A stretch of 64,000 nt of DNA from DASRHY01 sp035650275 (GCA_035650275.1 DASRHY010000008.1:1-64000), one strand, 5' to 3'; positions 33,697 through 41,709 are shown, numbered from the stretch's first letter. Translations and numbers: made by a program. The notes: generated by a model from the sequence alone, not told the origin.

Positions 33697-35301
33697 TCAG
33701 AGCGGATCGACGTCCTGCAGGCCTACCTCGTCGATCCGGAGCCAGCGGGTGATGCCGATCCGGCGCAGGAATGCCAGGTCGTGGCTCGCGACCATCAGCG
33801 CACCCGCGTACGCATCCAAGGCGCTGGCCAGCTGGTCGACGCTGGCCAGGTCCAGGTTGTTGGTTGGCTCGTCGAGCATCAGGAGCTGGGGTGCCGGTTC
33901 GGCCAGGAGGAGGGCGGCCAACGTGGCGCGGAAGCGCTCCCCGCCGGACAGGGTGCCGACGGCCTGGTCCGCCGCCCGGCCCCGGAACAGGAACCGGGCC
34001 AGCCTGGCCCTTCGGGTGTTGTTGTCAGCCCCGGGCGCGAAGACCGCGAGGTTGTCCACCATCGACAGCGAGTCGTCCAGCAGGTCGAGCCGCTGCGGCA
34101 GCAGCCGGAACGGCACGGCCGGACGCGCCGAACCCGACACGGCATCGAGCCCACCGGCCACCGTATGCAGCAGAGTGGACTTGCCCGCGCCGTTCGCACC
34201 GACCAACGCGACCCGTTCCGGACCACGCAGCTCCAGCGACCCGGCCGGGCCGGACCGCAGCACCAGATCCTCCAACCGCAGCACCACTCGCCCAGCGGGT
34301 ACCGCGGTGTCGGGGAGGTCGATCCGGATGTCGTCATCGTCGTGCGCCAGCGCCTCGGCGTCGGTGAGTGCTTCCCGGGCGGTCTCCAACCGCTCCAGGT
34401 GGAGGTTGCGATGCTTGCCCTCGGCAACCTGTGCAGCCCGTTTCCGCGCACCCATCACGATCTTCGGCTCGCGCTTGGTGTCCCACATCTTCTGGCCGTA
34501 CCGCCTGCGCCGGTCCAGCTTGATCCGCGCGTCGGCCAGGTCGCGCTGCTGGCGTCGTACGTCGCCCTCGGCGGCCCGGACCATCCGCATCGCGGCCTCC
34601 TGCCCGACCGCCAGCGCCTCCTCGTACGCGGTCAGGTTGCCGCCGTACCAGGTGATGGTGCCGTCGCGCAGATCGCCGATCTGGTCCACCCGGTCGAGCA
34701 GCTCGCGGTCGTGGCTGACCACCAGCAGCGCGCCGCGGAACGTCGCGACCGCCTCGTACAGCCGTCGCCGCGCGGACAGGTCGAGGTTGTTCGTCGGCTC
34801 GTCCAGCAGCAGTACGTCGGGTCGGCGCAGCAGCTCCGCGGCGAGACCGAGCAGCACGCCCTCGCCACCGGACACCTCGCCGACGCTACGGTCCAGCCCG
34901 ATCCCGTCGAGGCCTAGCCGGCCGAGCGTGGCCAGCGCGCGTTCCTCGACGTCCCAGTCGTCGGCGCCCACGACCGCCAGGTTGTTCTCGGTCGCGTTGC
35001 CGGACTCGATCTGCGCGATGGCCCGTCGTACATCGGCGATGCCGAGTGCCTCGTCCACCCGCAGCGAGGTGTCGAGGGTGAGGTCCTGCGGCAGGTAGCC
35101 GAGCGTGCCGGCGTGCCGGATCGTGCCGGCCCGTGGACGCAGCCCGCCGGCGATCAACCGGAGCAGGGTGGACTTGCCGGTGCCGTTGCGGCCGACCAGG
35201 CCGGAGCGGACCGGACCGGCGACGAATGTCAAACCGTCGAAGACGACGTCGCCGTCAGGCCACGCGAAATTGAGGTCGGTGCAGGAAATGGAGTAAGACA
35301 T
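33697..35301 (-). CDS. ABC-F family ATPase
   Basis: A 534-residue soluble protein with two ABC domains and no membrane part. Walker A is GRNGTGKST (about 44-52) and GANGAGKST in the second half. Signatures are VSGGEG and LSGGERFRATLAAL; Walker B is LLLDEPTNNLDL and LMLDEPTNNLDL. The inter-domain linker is arginine-rich (LDRRRRYGQK ... MGARKRAAQ). ABC-F proteins act on the ribosome, and many protect it from antibiotics or tune translation. ATG at 35301 follows GGGAGGACC. A structured leader precedes it. Which drug class, if any, is unknown. Confidence 0.9.
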   Translation of the reverse strand: MSYSISCTDLNFAWPDGDVVFDGLTFVAGPVRSGLVGRNGTGKSTLLRLIAGGLRPRAGTIRHAGTLGYLPQDLTLDTSLRVDEALGIADVRRAIAQIESGNATENNLAVVGADDWDVEERALATLGRLGLDGIGLDRSVGEVSGGEGVLLGLAAELLRRPDVLLLDEPTNNLDLSARRRLYEAVATFRGALLVVSHDRELLDRVDQIGDLRDGTITWYGGNLTAYEEALAVGQEAAMRMVRAAEGDVRRQQRDLADARIKLDRRRRYGQKMWDTKREPKIVMGARKRAAQVAEGKHRNLHLERLETAREALTDAEALAHDDDDIRIDLPDTAVPAGRVVLRLEDLVLRSGPAGSLELRGPERVALVGANGAGKSTLLHTVAGGLDAVSGSARPAVPFRLLPQRLDLLDDSLSMVDNLAVFAPGADNNTRRARLARFLFRGRAADQAVGTLSGGERFRATLAALLLAEPAPQLLMLDEPTNNLDLASVDQLASALDAYAGALMVASHDLAFLRRIGITRWLRIDEVGLQDVDPL

Positions 35302-35303
35302 GC

Positions 35304-35349
35304 GGTCCTCCCGAGGTCGCACAGTGTCGGAGGTCGCGGATCAGCGACC
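35304..35349 (-). promoter_or_regulatory. Possible attenuator leader of ABC-F gene
   Basis: On the minus strand GGTCGC-TGATCC-GCGACC (35349-35332) makes one hairpin. CCTCC (35333-35329), which overlaps it, can instead pair with GGAGG of the ribosome binding site (35311-35307). The two structures exclude each other. Upstream of ABC-F genes such leaders often sense stalled ribosomes. Confidence 0.45.
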
Positions 35350-35480
35350 GGCGGCAGAGAGCTGGCCTCAGAAGATCAACGCGTACTCCAGACATCGGCG
35401 ACAGGACCGCGGACCAGGCTAGGCGTGGCCCGCGAAAGCGTTCAACCGGTTTTCGGCGCGGCCGTATTCCGGGTGAACGG

Positions 35481-36161
35481 TCAGGGCGTCTCGGCGGCCT
35501 TGCGCAGCCAGTTCTCCACCCCGGCGATGTGCGCGGTCATCCAGGCCCGCGCCGCCTCCCCGTCGCGAGACTCCAGCGCGTCCACGATCGCGGCGTGCTC
35601 GGCCAGCGTGCGTTCGACCGCGCCGGCCTGGGTGACACCGCGCCAGACCCGGGCCCGCTGCGTCGCGCCGGAGACGCCGTCCAGCAGCGAGCAGACCACC
35701 GCGTTGCCGGTCGCCTCGGCGATGCCGCGGTGGAAGCGCAGGTCATTCGCGACCAGCTCGTCGACGTCTGCGGCCGGGGTCAGCTCCTCCACCAGGGAAC
35801 GCAGCTCGGTCAGCTGTTCAGGCGTGATCCGGATCGCGGCCAGCGCGGCGACACCCGGCTCCAGCAGCCGTCGTACCTCGAAGAACTGCAGGATCGAGTC
35901 GTCGCGGTGCAGGTCGACCATGAAGCTCAGCGCGTCCAGCAGGTGCGCGGAGTCGAGGCTGGTCACGTAGGTGCCGTCGCCGTGCCGGACGTCCAGCACG
36001 TTGACCAGAGTGAGCGCCTTGACCGCCTCGCGCAGCGAGTTCCGAGACAGCCCGAGCCGAGCCGCCAGGTCCGACTCCTTCGGCAGCCGGTCCCCCGGGC
36101 CGAGCTCGCCGGACGTGATCATCTCCTTGATCTTGACGATCGCCTCGTCGGTCAACGCCAT
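35481..36161 (-). CDS. GntR-family regulator with FCD domain
   Basis: A 226-residue protein. The N-terminal winged helix contains GDRLPKESDLAARLGLSRNSLREAVKAL and the C-terminal FCD domain contains FFEVRRLLEPGVAALA, DLRFHRGIAEATGN and LAEHAAIVDALESRD, with conserved Asp/His residues for a metal-bound carboxylate ligand. FCD regulators usually sense sugar acids or organic acids. The ATG at 36161 overlaps the end of the upstream kinase gene by 10 bp. A role in fucose catabolism is possible because the fucose operon is 2.4 kb away, but that is only a guess. Confidence 0.87.
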   Translation of the reverse strand: MALTDEAIVKIKEMITSGELGPGDRLPKESDLAARLGLSRNSLREAVKALTLVNVLDVRHGDGTYVTSLDSAHLLDALSFMVDLHRDDSILQFFEVRRLLEPGVAALAAIRITPEQLTELRSLVEELTPAADVDELVANDLRFHRGIAEATGNAVVCSLLDGVSGATQRARVWRGVTQAGAVERTLAEHAAIVDALESRDGEAARAWMTAHIAGVENWLRKAAETP

Positions 36162-37105
36162 GCGGGCAAGTATGACGCTCCCGCGGCGGAACGTGGCGCA
36201 CCGACGCGGAGCCGGGCATCCGCCCACTCCGGCCAGGGCCGGGCATCGTCGCCGCACAGCGGCGCGAAATCCAAGAGCGCCTCCGCGATGGTGCCGCGGT
36301 CGGCCGGGTCCGGTGCGACCAGCCGGCCGACCAGTGCGCCTAGGGGCGACTGTGCCAACCCAGAGGCCAACCCAGAGGCCAACCCAGAGGCCAGCCCAGA
36401 GGCCAGCGCCGGACGGTCCGGGAACGGCTCGCCGGTGAGGGACTCGACCAGCACCGTACCGACGCCGTACAGGTCCATCGCCACCGATACCGGCGCGCAG
36501 GCGTCCAGCTCCGGCGCGGCGTACCCGGCGGTGCCGACCGGTTGCCCGGGTGGCTGCTGCGAGCCGAGCCTGCGGGCGGACCCGAAGTCGATCAGCATCG
36601 GCCGTCCGTCGCGCAGCACCACGTTCTCGGTCTTCACGTCCAGGTGCGCCAACCCGCGCAGGTGCAGGGCAGCGACGGCGGACAGCAGCTGGGTGCCGAG
36701 CAGCGCGGTCTCGACCGGCTCCAGCGGGCCGTGCTCGTCGATCTCGTCGGCGAGGGTAGGCCCGTCGACGTACTCGAGCAACAGGTACGGCGTGCGCGCG
36801 CCGGCGCCGTCGGAGAGCAGCCGCGGCAGCACCGGGTGCACCGGCCGGCCGGCCAGCGCCGCGACCTCACGCTCCAGGGTCCGGCGGGCCCGCGGGTGCT
36901 CGACCTGGTGCGGCCGGGCAAGCTTCAGCACCGCCGGGTGCCACAGCCGGGTGGACCAGACCAGCCAGGTCTCGCAGCGTCGGCCGATGCCGAGCGGCTC
37001 GACGGCCCGCAGGTCGCCGTAGACCGGATCCTCGGCGAGTACGTCGCCGGGCCGGCAGGTGCGGACGGGCAGGCCGTCCTCGTCGTCGACACCGATGCTC
37101 TGCAC
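36152..37105 (-). CDS. Soluble Ser/Thr protein kinase of the RS-peptide locus
   Basis: A 317-residue kinase without membrane or sensor domain. Catalytic residues are complete: Lys61 (VLKLA), Glu80, His-Leu-Asp156-x-Lys158-x2-Asn161 (HLDVKTENV), Asp173-Phe-Gly (DFGSA) and APE (197-199). The glycine loop GIGRRCETWLV is loose. A run of four ASGL units (235-250) sits in the C-lobe. GTG at 37105 is preceded by GAAGGAGGTG, a near-perfect ribosome binding site. It lies 70 bp after the Arg-Ser repeat peptide gene and downstream of an ABC exporter on one strand. That suggests the peptide is its substrate, by analogy with SR-protein kinases. No lanthipeptide cyclase domain is present. Confidence 0.85.
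   Translation of the reverse strand: MQSIGVDDEDGLPVRTCRPGDVLAEDPVYGDLRAVEPLGIGRRCETWLVWSTRLWHPAVLKLARPHQVEHPRARRTLEREVAALAGRPVHPVLPRLLSDGAGARTPYLLLEYVDGPTLADEIDEHGPLEPVETALLGTQLLSAVAALHLRGLAHLDVKTENVVLRDGRPMLIDFGSARRLGSQQPPGQPVGTAGYAAPELDACAPVSVAMDLYGVGTVLVESLTGEPFPDRPALASGLASGLASGLASGLAQSPLGALVGRLVAPDPADRGTIAEALLDFAPLCGDDARPWPEWADARLRVGAPRSAAGASYLPAWR
36355..36402. repeat. 12-bp tandem repeat in kinase gene
   Basis: Four head-to-tail copies of CCAACCCAGAGG (the last with one change) encode ASGL four times. Such in-frame repeats vary by slippage without breaking the frame. Confidence 0.85.
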
Positions 37106-37175
37106 CGGACACCTCCTTCACGAGCTGAGGCCCGCCGGGCCGCGCCCAGCAGACGCGGACCGGCGGACCGGGTGG

Positions 37176-37286
37176 TCACCAGCGCGAACGGCTACGGCTG
37201 CGGCTCCTGCTGCGGCTGCGAGAACGGCTCCGCGAACGGCTCCGTCCGCGACCGCGACCGCGGTGCATCTCCGGCTTGATCCTCAT
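37176..37286 (-). CDS. Arg-Ser repeat peptide, 36 residues
   Basis: A peptide with head MRIKPEMH, then RG three times, then RS ten times, ending RW. It has 16 arginines plus a lysine. AGGAGGTGA stands 8 bp before the ATG at 37286, a full match to the anti-Shine-Dalgarno sequence. The ATG overlaps the exporter stop (ATGA). Arg codons vary (CGC, CGT, CGG, AGG) and Ser codons too (AGC, TCG, TCT), so the pattern is kept at protein level and is not a plain DNA repeat. The gene sits between an ABC exporter and a Ser/Thr kinase. It could be an exported cationic peptide, a kinase substrate or a nucleic-acid-binding protamine-like peptide. I know of no described family. Confidence 0.75.
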   Translation of the reverse strand: MRIKPEMHRGRGRGRSRSRSRSRSRSRSRSRSRSRW

Positions 37287-39004
37287 GACGTCGTCACCTC
37301 CTCTCGGGTCGGTACGGCGGGGAGGGCGTGGGGTGGGAGCTGGAGCTCGACGACGCGGTTCGCGATCGCGGCCAGCTCCCGGTCGTGGGTGACGATCAAT
37401 ACGGTGCGGCCGGCGGTGGCGCCGCGGATCGCCTGGACGACGGCGGCCGCTGACCGCGGGTCCAGCGAGGCAGTCGGCTCGTCCAGCAGCACCATCGACG
37501 CGCGCGACACCGCGGCCCGGGCCAGTGCGACCCGGCGACGCTGGCCACCGGACAGCCGGACCCCGGCCTCGCCGAGCACGGTGTCGTACCCGTTCGGCAG
37601 CCGCGCCGCGAACTCGTCCACCAGCGCGGCGTTACCCGCGGCAAGGACATCCGCACGGGTCGCGGTGCGGCTGCCGAAGGCGATGTTCTCGGCCAGCGTG
37701 GCGTCCAGCAGCCACGGGTCCTGCGGCATGTACGCGATCCGCTCCCGCAGGCTGCGCTGGTCCAGGGCACGCAGGTCGATGTCGTCGAGCAGGATCCGGC
37801 CGTGGTCGACGTCGTACAGCCGGAGCAGCAGATGCAGCACGGTGGACTTGCCGATCCCGCTCGGGCCGAACAGGCAGACCGTCTCACCGGCCGCGATGTA
37901 CAGGTCGAGCCCGTGCAGCACCGGCCGGCACGGCTCGTACCCGAACCCGATGCGCTCCAGCCGTACGCCGGACCGCAGCAGCGGCGCCGGGCGGGCGTTC
38001 GGTACGTCGACGACGGCGTCCGCGGAGTCCAGTACGTCGCTCACCCGGGCGGCACTGGCCGCGGACTTGGCCAGCACGGTTGACAGCCGGGTGAGGCCGC
38101 GCACCGGCGAGTAGAGATCGCGCAGGTAAGCCAGCACGACGAGCAGCTGGCCGGTACTCAGAGAGCCGGACAGCACGTGCGTTCCACCGATGACGAGCAC
38201 CAGCGCGGACCCGACCGCGAGCACCAGGTCGGCGATCGGCGCCCAGCGCGCTTCCACGTCGACGGCGCGCAGCTCGACGTCCAGCAGCGCGCGGTTGCGG
38301 GCGCCGAACACGGCCGCCGCTCGGTCGCCGCGGCCGAACGCCTGCACGGCCCGCACGTTGCGGAGCAGGTCGCTGCTCGTGGTCACCAGCCGGCCGGACT
38401 CCTCCCGGGCCCGCCGTTGCGCGGCCCGTACCCGCCGCCGCTGGCGGACCGCGAGCACCGCGAGCACCGGTACGACGGACAGCCCGACGAGCGCGAGCGT
38501 CGGATCCATCGCGGCCAGCAGCGCGAGGACGACGAGCAGCATCAGTGTGTCCGGCAGCAGCGTGGTGGTGATCGCGACCATGCCGTCCAGCAGCCGGCCG
38601 ACGTCGGTGGTGAGCCGCGACACCAGCTCGCCGCTGCGCATCTGGTCGTGCCAGCGCAGTGACCGGGTCATCGCTGTGTCGAACACGGTCGCGCGCAGGT
38701 CGGCACCGATCCGCTCGGCCGCGCCCTCGGCGTACCGCTCCGCCGCCATGTCCAGCAGTCCGAGCAGACCGCTGAGCGCGACCACGGCCAGCCCGGCGAG
38801 CACCAGGATCAGCACCGGGCTGGAGATTCCGACCACCGGAAGCGCACCGTCGCCGGTGAGCGCGTGGTCGACCGCGAGCGCCAGGGGCCACGGCCTCAGC
38901 AGTACGGCCGCGGTCCGCAGCAGCACCAGTCCGCTGGCGGCGGCCAGCCGGGCACTGTGCGCCCGGGCGGCCGGGCCGGCGACCCTGAGCGTCGGCGAGT
39001 TCAT
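37283..39004 (-). CDS. ABC exporter, fused membrane and ATPase domains
   Basis: A 573-residue type I exporter half-transporter. About residues 20-310 are six membrane helices with the ABC_membrane fold, and residues 330-560 the ATPase: Walker A GPSGIGKST, Q-loop MPQDPWLL, signature LSGGQRRRVALARAA, Walker B MVLLDEPTASLD, and switch His in VTHDRE. There is no N-terminal C39 peptidase, so it would export without trimming a double-Gly leader. ATG at 39004 follows GTGGAGGGC; 19 further codons upstream are possible. Its last codons contain the ribosome binding site of the RS peptide. The promoter carries the element at 39044-39058. Confidence 0.88.
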   Translation of the reverse strand: MNSPTLRVAGPAARAHSARLAAASGLVLLRTAAVLLRPWPLALAVDHALTGDGALPVVGISSPVLILVLAGLAVVALSGLLGLLDMAAERYAEGAAERIGADLRATVFDTAMTRSLRWHDQMRSGELVSRLTTDVGRLLDGMVAITTTLLPDTLMLLVVLALLAAMDPTLALVGLSVVPVLAVLAVRQRRRVRAAQRRAREESGRLVTTSSDLLRNVRAVQAFGRGDRAAAVFGARNRALLDVELRAVDVEARWAPIADLVLAVGSALVLVIGGTHVLSGSLSTGQLLVVLAYLRDLYSPVRGLTRLSTVLAKSAASAARVSDVLDSADAVVDVPNARPAPLLRSGVRLERIGFGYEPCRPVLHGLDLYIAAGETVCLFGPSGIGKSTVLHLLLRLYDVDHGRILLDDIDLRALDQRSLRERIAYMPQDPWLLDATLAENIAFGSRTATRADVLAAGNAALVDEFAARLPNGYDTVLGEAGVRLSGGQRRRVALARAAVSRASMVLLDEPTASLDPRSAAAVVQAIRGATAGRTVLIVTHDRELAAIANRVVELQLPPHALPAVPTREEVTTS

Positions 39005-39043
39005 GCCCTCCACGCTGCGGCCGGGCCGGTACGGCCGGGTAGT

Positions 39044-39058
39044 GGACCTTGGTACTAG
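39044..39058 (-). promoter_or_regulatory. Shared 15-bp element, exporter operon copy
   Basis: On the minus strand CTAGTACCAAGGTCC ends 39 bp before the exporter ATG. The identical 15-mer occurs at 41063-41077 at nearly the same distance and orientation to another gene. It also lies about 50 bp upstream of the divergent histidine kinase gene. It probably binds the adjacent response regulator. Confidence 0.7.
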
Positions 39059-39107
39059 CACGATCGTCGGACTGCGTCGGTCCCCGCGTGCGACCTAGGA
39101 TCCGGAC

Positions 39108-40433
39108 ATGTCGCTCTTGCGGCGCCGGCTCGGTGAGCGGCGCCCGGTCTCCACGGTCGGCCTGCTGCTCCGGTTCACCGGCGCCGGCCTGATCGTGCTG
39201 GTCTCGCTCGCCGCCGTGATCGCGTTCGTCGCCCGGCAGGCCGGTACCGAGCAGGCGTCGGACGCCGCGCGGCAGGCGACGTACGTGACGGCGCGCGGCG
39301 TGGTCGAGCCCCGGCTGGACGCCGCGCTGATCGCCGGGGAGCCGGCCGCGCTGGACCAGTTCGACGCGGCGATGCGGCAGTACGTGCTGCAGGGCTCGCT
39401 CGTCCGGGTCAAGCTGTGGAACGCCGACGGACGGGTCATCTACTCCGACGAGCCGCGGCTGATCGGCACCACCTATCGGCTCGGTGCCGAGGAGGCCGAG
39501 GCGCTGCGGGCGCAGGCCAGCGACTCCGAGGTGAGTGATCTGAGCCGGCCGGAGAACGAGTTCGAGATCCCGTACAACAAGCTGCTCGAGGTGTACGTCG
39601 GGGTCCGCGGCACCGGCGGCCAGCAGCTGCTGTTCGAGGCCTACTTCCGGTACGACGCGGTGACCGAGGCGGGCCAGGCCGCCTGGCGGCGGTTCGCGCC
39701 ACCGTCGCTCGGTGCGCTGCTGGTCCTGCAGCTGGTGCAGATCCCGTTCGCCTGGTCGCTGGCCCGCCGGGTCCAGCAGCAGCAACGCGAGCGGGAACGG
39801 CTGCTGCGGCACGCGGTGGAGTCCTCCGACGCCGAGCGGCGCAGGATCGCCGGCGACCTGCACGACGGTGTCGTCCAGGACCTGACCGGGCTGAACTACG
39901 CGATGGACGCGATGCGGCTCGGAAGCCCGACGGAGGGCCAGCGGGCGGAGCTGATCGCGACCGGTGCGGGGCAGCTGCGCCGCAGCATCGGTGCGCTGCG
40001 GTCGTTGCTGGTGGACCTGTACCCGCCGAACCTGGCCGAGGAAGGTCTGGCCGCGGCACTCACCGAGCTCGCCGGCGGCCTCGAACGCGCCGGTCTGCAG
40101 GTGCGACTCGACATCGACGGTGCCGACGGCCTGCCGCCGGACACCGCCGCGCTGCTGTTCCGGGCCGCACAGGAGATCGTCCGCAACGTGTCCACGCACA
40201 GCGGAGCCCGGTCGGTCCAGATCGTGGCTCGCCGGCACGATGGGGTGGCCGCCCTATCCGTGGACGACGACGGCCGCGGCTTCGACGAGACCGAGCTGGA
40301 CGACCGAAGCGGCCACGGGCACTTCGGGCTGCGCTCGATCGGCGACCTGCTTGCCGAGTCCGGCGGCTCGATGACGGTGCGCGCTGCGCCCGGGCAGGGC
40401 ACCCGGGTGGACGTGGAGGTGCCGGTCGGATGA
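39108..40433 (+). CDS. Membrane sensor histidine kinase (NarX/DesK-like)
   Basis: A 441-residue kinase. Membrane segments are at about 24-43 and 198-215, enclosing an extracellular sensor domain of roughly 150 residues. The HisKA_3 dimerisation domain has DAERRRIAGDLHDGVVQDLTGL with His252 as phospho-acceptor, followed by an HATPase domain (FRAAQEIVRNVSTHSGA, DDDGRGFD, GHFGLRSIGDL). It overlaps the response regulator gene by 4 bp. The partner genes carry a shared promoter element, so it likely senses an envelope signal that governs the RS-peptide operon. Confidence 0.9.
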   Translation: MSLLRRRLGERRPVSTVGLLLRFTGAGLIVLVSLAAVIAFVARQAGTEQASDAARQATYVTARGVVEPRLDAALIAGEPAALDQFDAAMRQYVLQGSLVRVKLWNADGRVIYSDEPRLIGTTYRLGAEEAEALRAQASDSEVSDLSRPENEFEIPYNKLLEVYVGVRGTGGQQLLFEAYFRYDAVTEAGQAAWRRFAPPSLGALLVLQLVQIPFAWSLARRVQQQQRERERLLRHAVESSDAERRRIAGDLHDGVVQDLTGLNYAMDAMRLGSPTEGQRAELIATGAGQLRRSIGALRSLLVDLYPPNLAEEGLAAALTELAGGLERAGLQVRLDIDGADGLPPDTAALLFRAAQEIVRNVSTHSGARSVQIVARRHDGVAALSVDDDGRGFDETELDDRSGHGHFGLRSIGDLLAESGGSMTVRAAPGQGTRVDVEVPVG

Positions 40434-41059
40434 TCCGGGTACTGATCGTCGACGACCACGCGATAGTCCGGACCGGGCTGTCCCAGCTGCTCGCCACCGC
40501 GAACGACCTCGAGCTGGTCGGCGCAGCGCCGGACGGTGAGACCGCGGTCCGGATCGCTGCCGAGCTGCGGCCGGACGTGATCCTGATGGACCTGTCGATG
40601 CCGGATGTGGACGGCGCCACCGCGACCCGGCGGATCGTCGCCGACAACCCGGACGCGCACGTGCTGGTGCTCACCTCGTTCTCCGACCAGAGCCGGATCC
40701 TGGACGCGCTGCAGGCCGGCGCCGAGGGATACCTGCTGAAGCACGCCGAGCCGGAGCAGATCCTGGCCGGAATCCGCGAGGTGGTCGAGGGCGGCTCACC
40801 GCTGGACCCGAAGGCGGCCCGGGTACTGCTCACCAGCCGCCGCGGCGCCGGCGGACCGGACCACAAGCTCACCGACCGCGAGCGCGAGGTGCTGCTGATG
40901 GTCCGCGACGGACTGCCGAACAAGTCGATCGCCCGCCGCCTCGGGATCAGTGAGCGCACCGTGAAGGCGCACCTGACCAACGTGTTCCAGCGGCTCGGCG
41001 TCACCGACCGCACCCAGGCCGCCGTCTGGGCCCAGCAGCACCTCAGCGAGCGGGAGTAG
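40430..41059 (+). CDS. NarL/LuxR-type response regulator
   Basis: A 209-residue regulator. The receiver domain has Asp8-Asp9, phospho-acceptor Asp54 (ILMDLSMPDVDG), Thr/Ser in LTSF and Lys in LLKHAEPEQ. The C-terminal LuxR helix-turn-helix is LTDREREVLLMVRDGLPNKSIARRLGISERTVKAHL. It is translationally coupled to the sensor kinase. The two copies of CTAGTACCAAGGTCC on either side of the gene pair are its most likely targets. Confidence 0.92.
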   Translation: MIRVLIVDDHAIVRTGLSQLLATANDLELVGAAPDGETAVRIAAELRPDVILMDLSMPDVDGATATRRIVADNPDAHVLVLTSFSDQSRILDALQAGAEGYLLKHAEPEQILAGIREVVEGGSPLDPKAARVLLTSRRGAGGPDHKLTDREREVLLMVRDGLPNKSIARRLGISERTVKAHLTNVFQRLGVTDRTQAAVWAQQHLSERE

Positions 41060-41062
41060 GTA

Positions 41063-41077
41063 CTAGTACCAAGGTCC
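41063..41077 (+). promoter_or_regulatory. Shared 15-bp element, acidic-protein copy
   Basis: CTAGTACCAAGGTCC, here within the perfect palindrome GGTACTAGTACC, ends 38 bp before the ATG at 41116. It starts 4 bp after the response regulator stop. See the copy at 39044-39058. Confidence 0.7.
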
Positions 41078-41115
41078 GATGGCGCCGACTCGGTCCGGCT
41101 TGGCAGCATCGTCGT

Positions 41116-41709
41116 ATGGCCGGAGAGCTCTTCGAGGACAGCAGGCGGCGTCCGGTCGTCCTGCAGGCGCAGGCACCCGCGCCTGTGTCGCTGCGGCACC
41201 GGCCGCTGCGGCTGCTCGGCTGGGTCGGCGGCGCGATCGCCGGCGTAGCGGCCGCCGCCGGACTCATCGCCGGCGGCACCGCCGTCTGGTCCGCGGTCGA
41301 CCCCGGCTCCGGCCAGCCACCCGCGCCGCTGTGGATCTCACCTCCGCCGACCGTCGACGTACCGTCCGACGACCGCACCACCCCGCCGACGGCATCTCCG
41401 ACCGACACCCCCAGCGCCTCGCCGTCCGCCGACGACGATGACGACCGTGGCCGCGGGCGCGGCGGTGACGACGACCCCACGTCTACCCGGACGTCGGATG
41501 GCCCGGGCGCGACGACCGGTACGGCCACCCCGTCCACCGACGACCGAGGCCGGAACCGGGGCCGCGGTTCCGACGACCCGACCAGCTCCACCAGCACCAC
41601 CGACAACTCAGGATCCGGCCCGGACGACTCCGGCTCAGGCTCGGACGACTCGGGCTCAGGCTCGGACGACTCGGGCTCAGGCGGCTCGGGCTCGGGCGGC
41701 ACCGGCTGA
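41116..41709 (+). CDS. Single-pass membrane protein with acidic Ser/Asp-rich tail
   Basis: A 197-residue protein. A cytoplasmic N-terminus of about 32 residues is followed by one membrane segment (LLGWVGGAIAGVAAAAGLIAGG) and a disordered extracytoplasmic tail. The tail is rich in Thr/Ser/Pro, has DDDDDRGRGRGGDDD, and ends in repeats of DDSGSGS. The positive charge before the segment supports an outside tail. It carries the same promoter element as the exporter operon. An acidic partner for the basic RS peptide is imaginable but unproven. No known family is recognised. Confidence 0.7.
   Translation: MAGELFEDSRRRPVVLQAQAPAPVSLRHRPLRLLGWVGGAIAGVAAAAGLIAGGTAVWSAVDPGSGQPPAPLWISPPPTVDVPSDDRTTPPTASPTDTPSASPSADDDDDRGRGRGGDDDPTSTRTSDGPGATTGTATPSTDDRGRNRGRGSDDPTSSTSTTDNSGSGPDDSGSGSDDSGSGSDDSGSGGSGSGGTG
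41621..41683. repeat. 21-bp repeat encoding DDSGSGS units
   Basis: Three direct copies of a 21-bp unit beginning CGGACGACTC encode the Asp-Asp-Ser-Gly-Ser-Gly-Ser repeats at the C-terminus of the acidic membrane protein. Confidence 0.8.

Noticed and set aside
36152..37286. Class III or IV lanthipeptide cluster
   Set aside because: A kinase, short peptide and ABC exporter suggest it, but the kinase lacks lyase and cyclase domains and the peptide has no Cys and no typical leader.
37176..37286. The RS ORF as a simple DNA microsatellite
   Set aside because: Arg and Ser codons vary along the run, so no DNA unit repeats cleanly. The ribosome site and stop overlap also support a gene.
37283..40238. 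Long open frames antisense to the histidine kinase and exporter genes
   Set aside because: They are third-position GC shadows with no domain and run across several confirmed genes.
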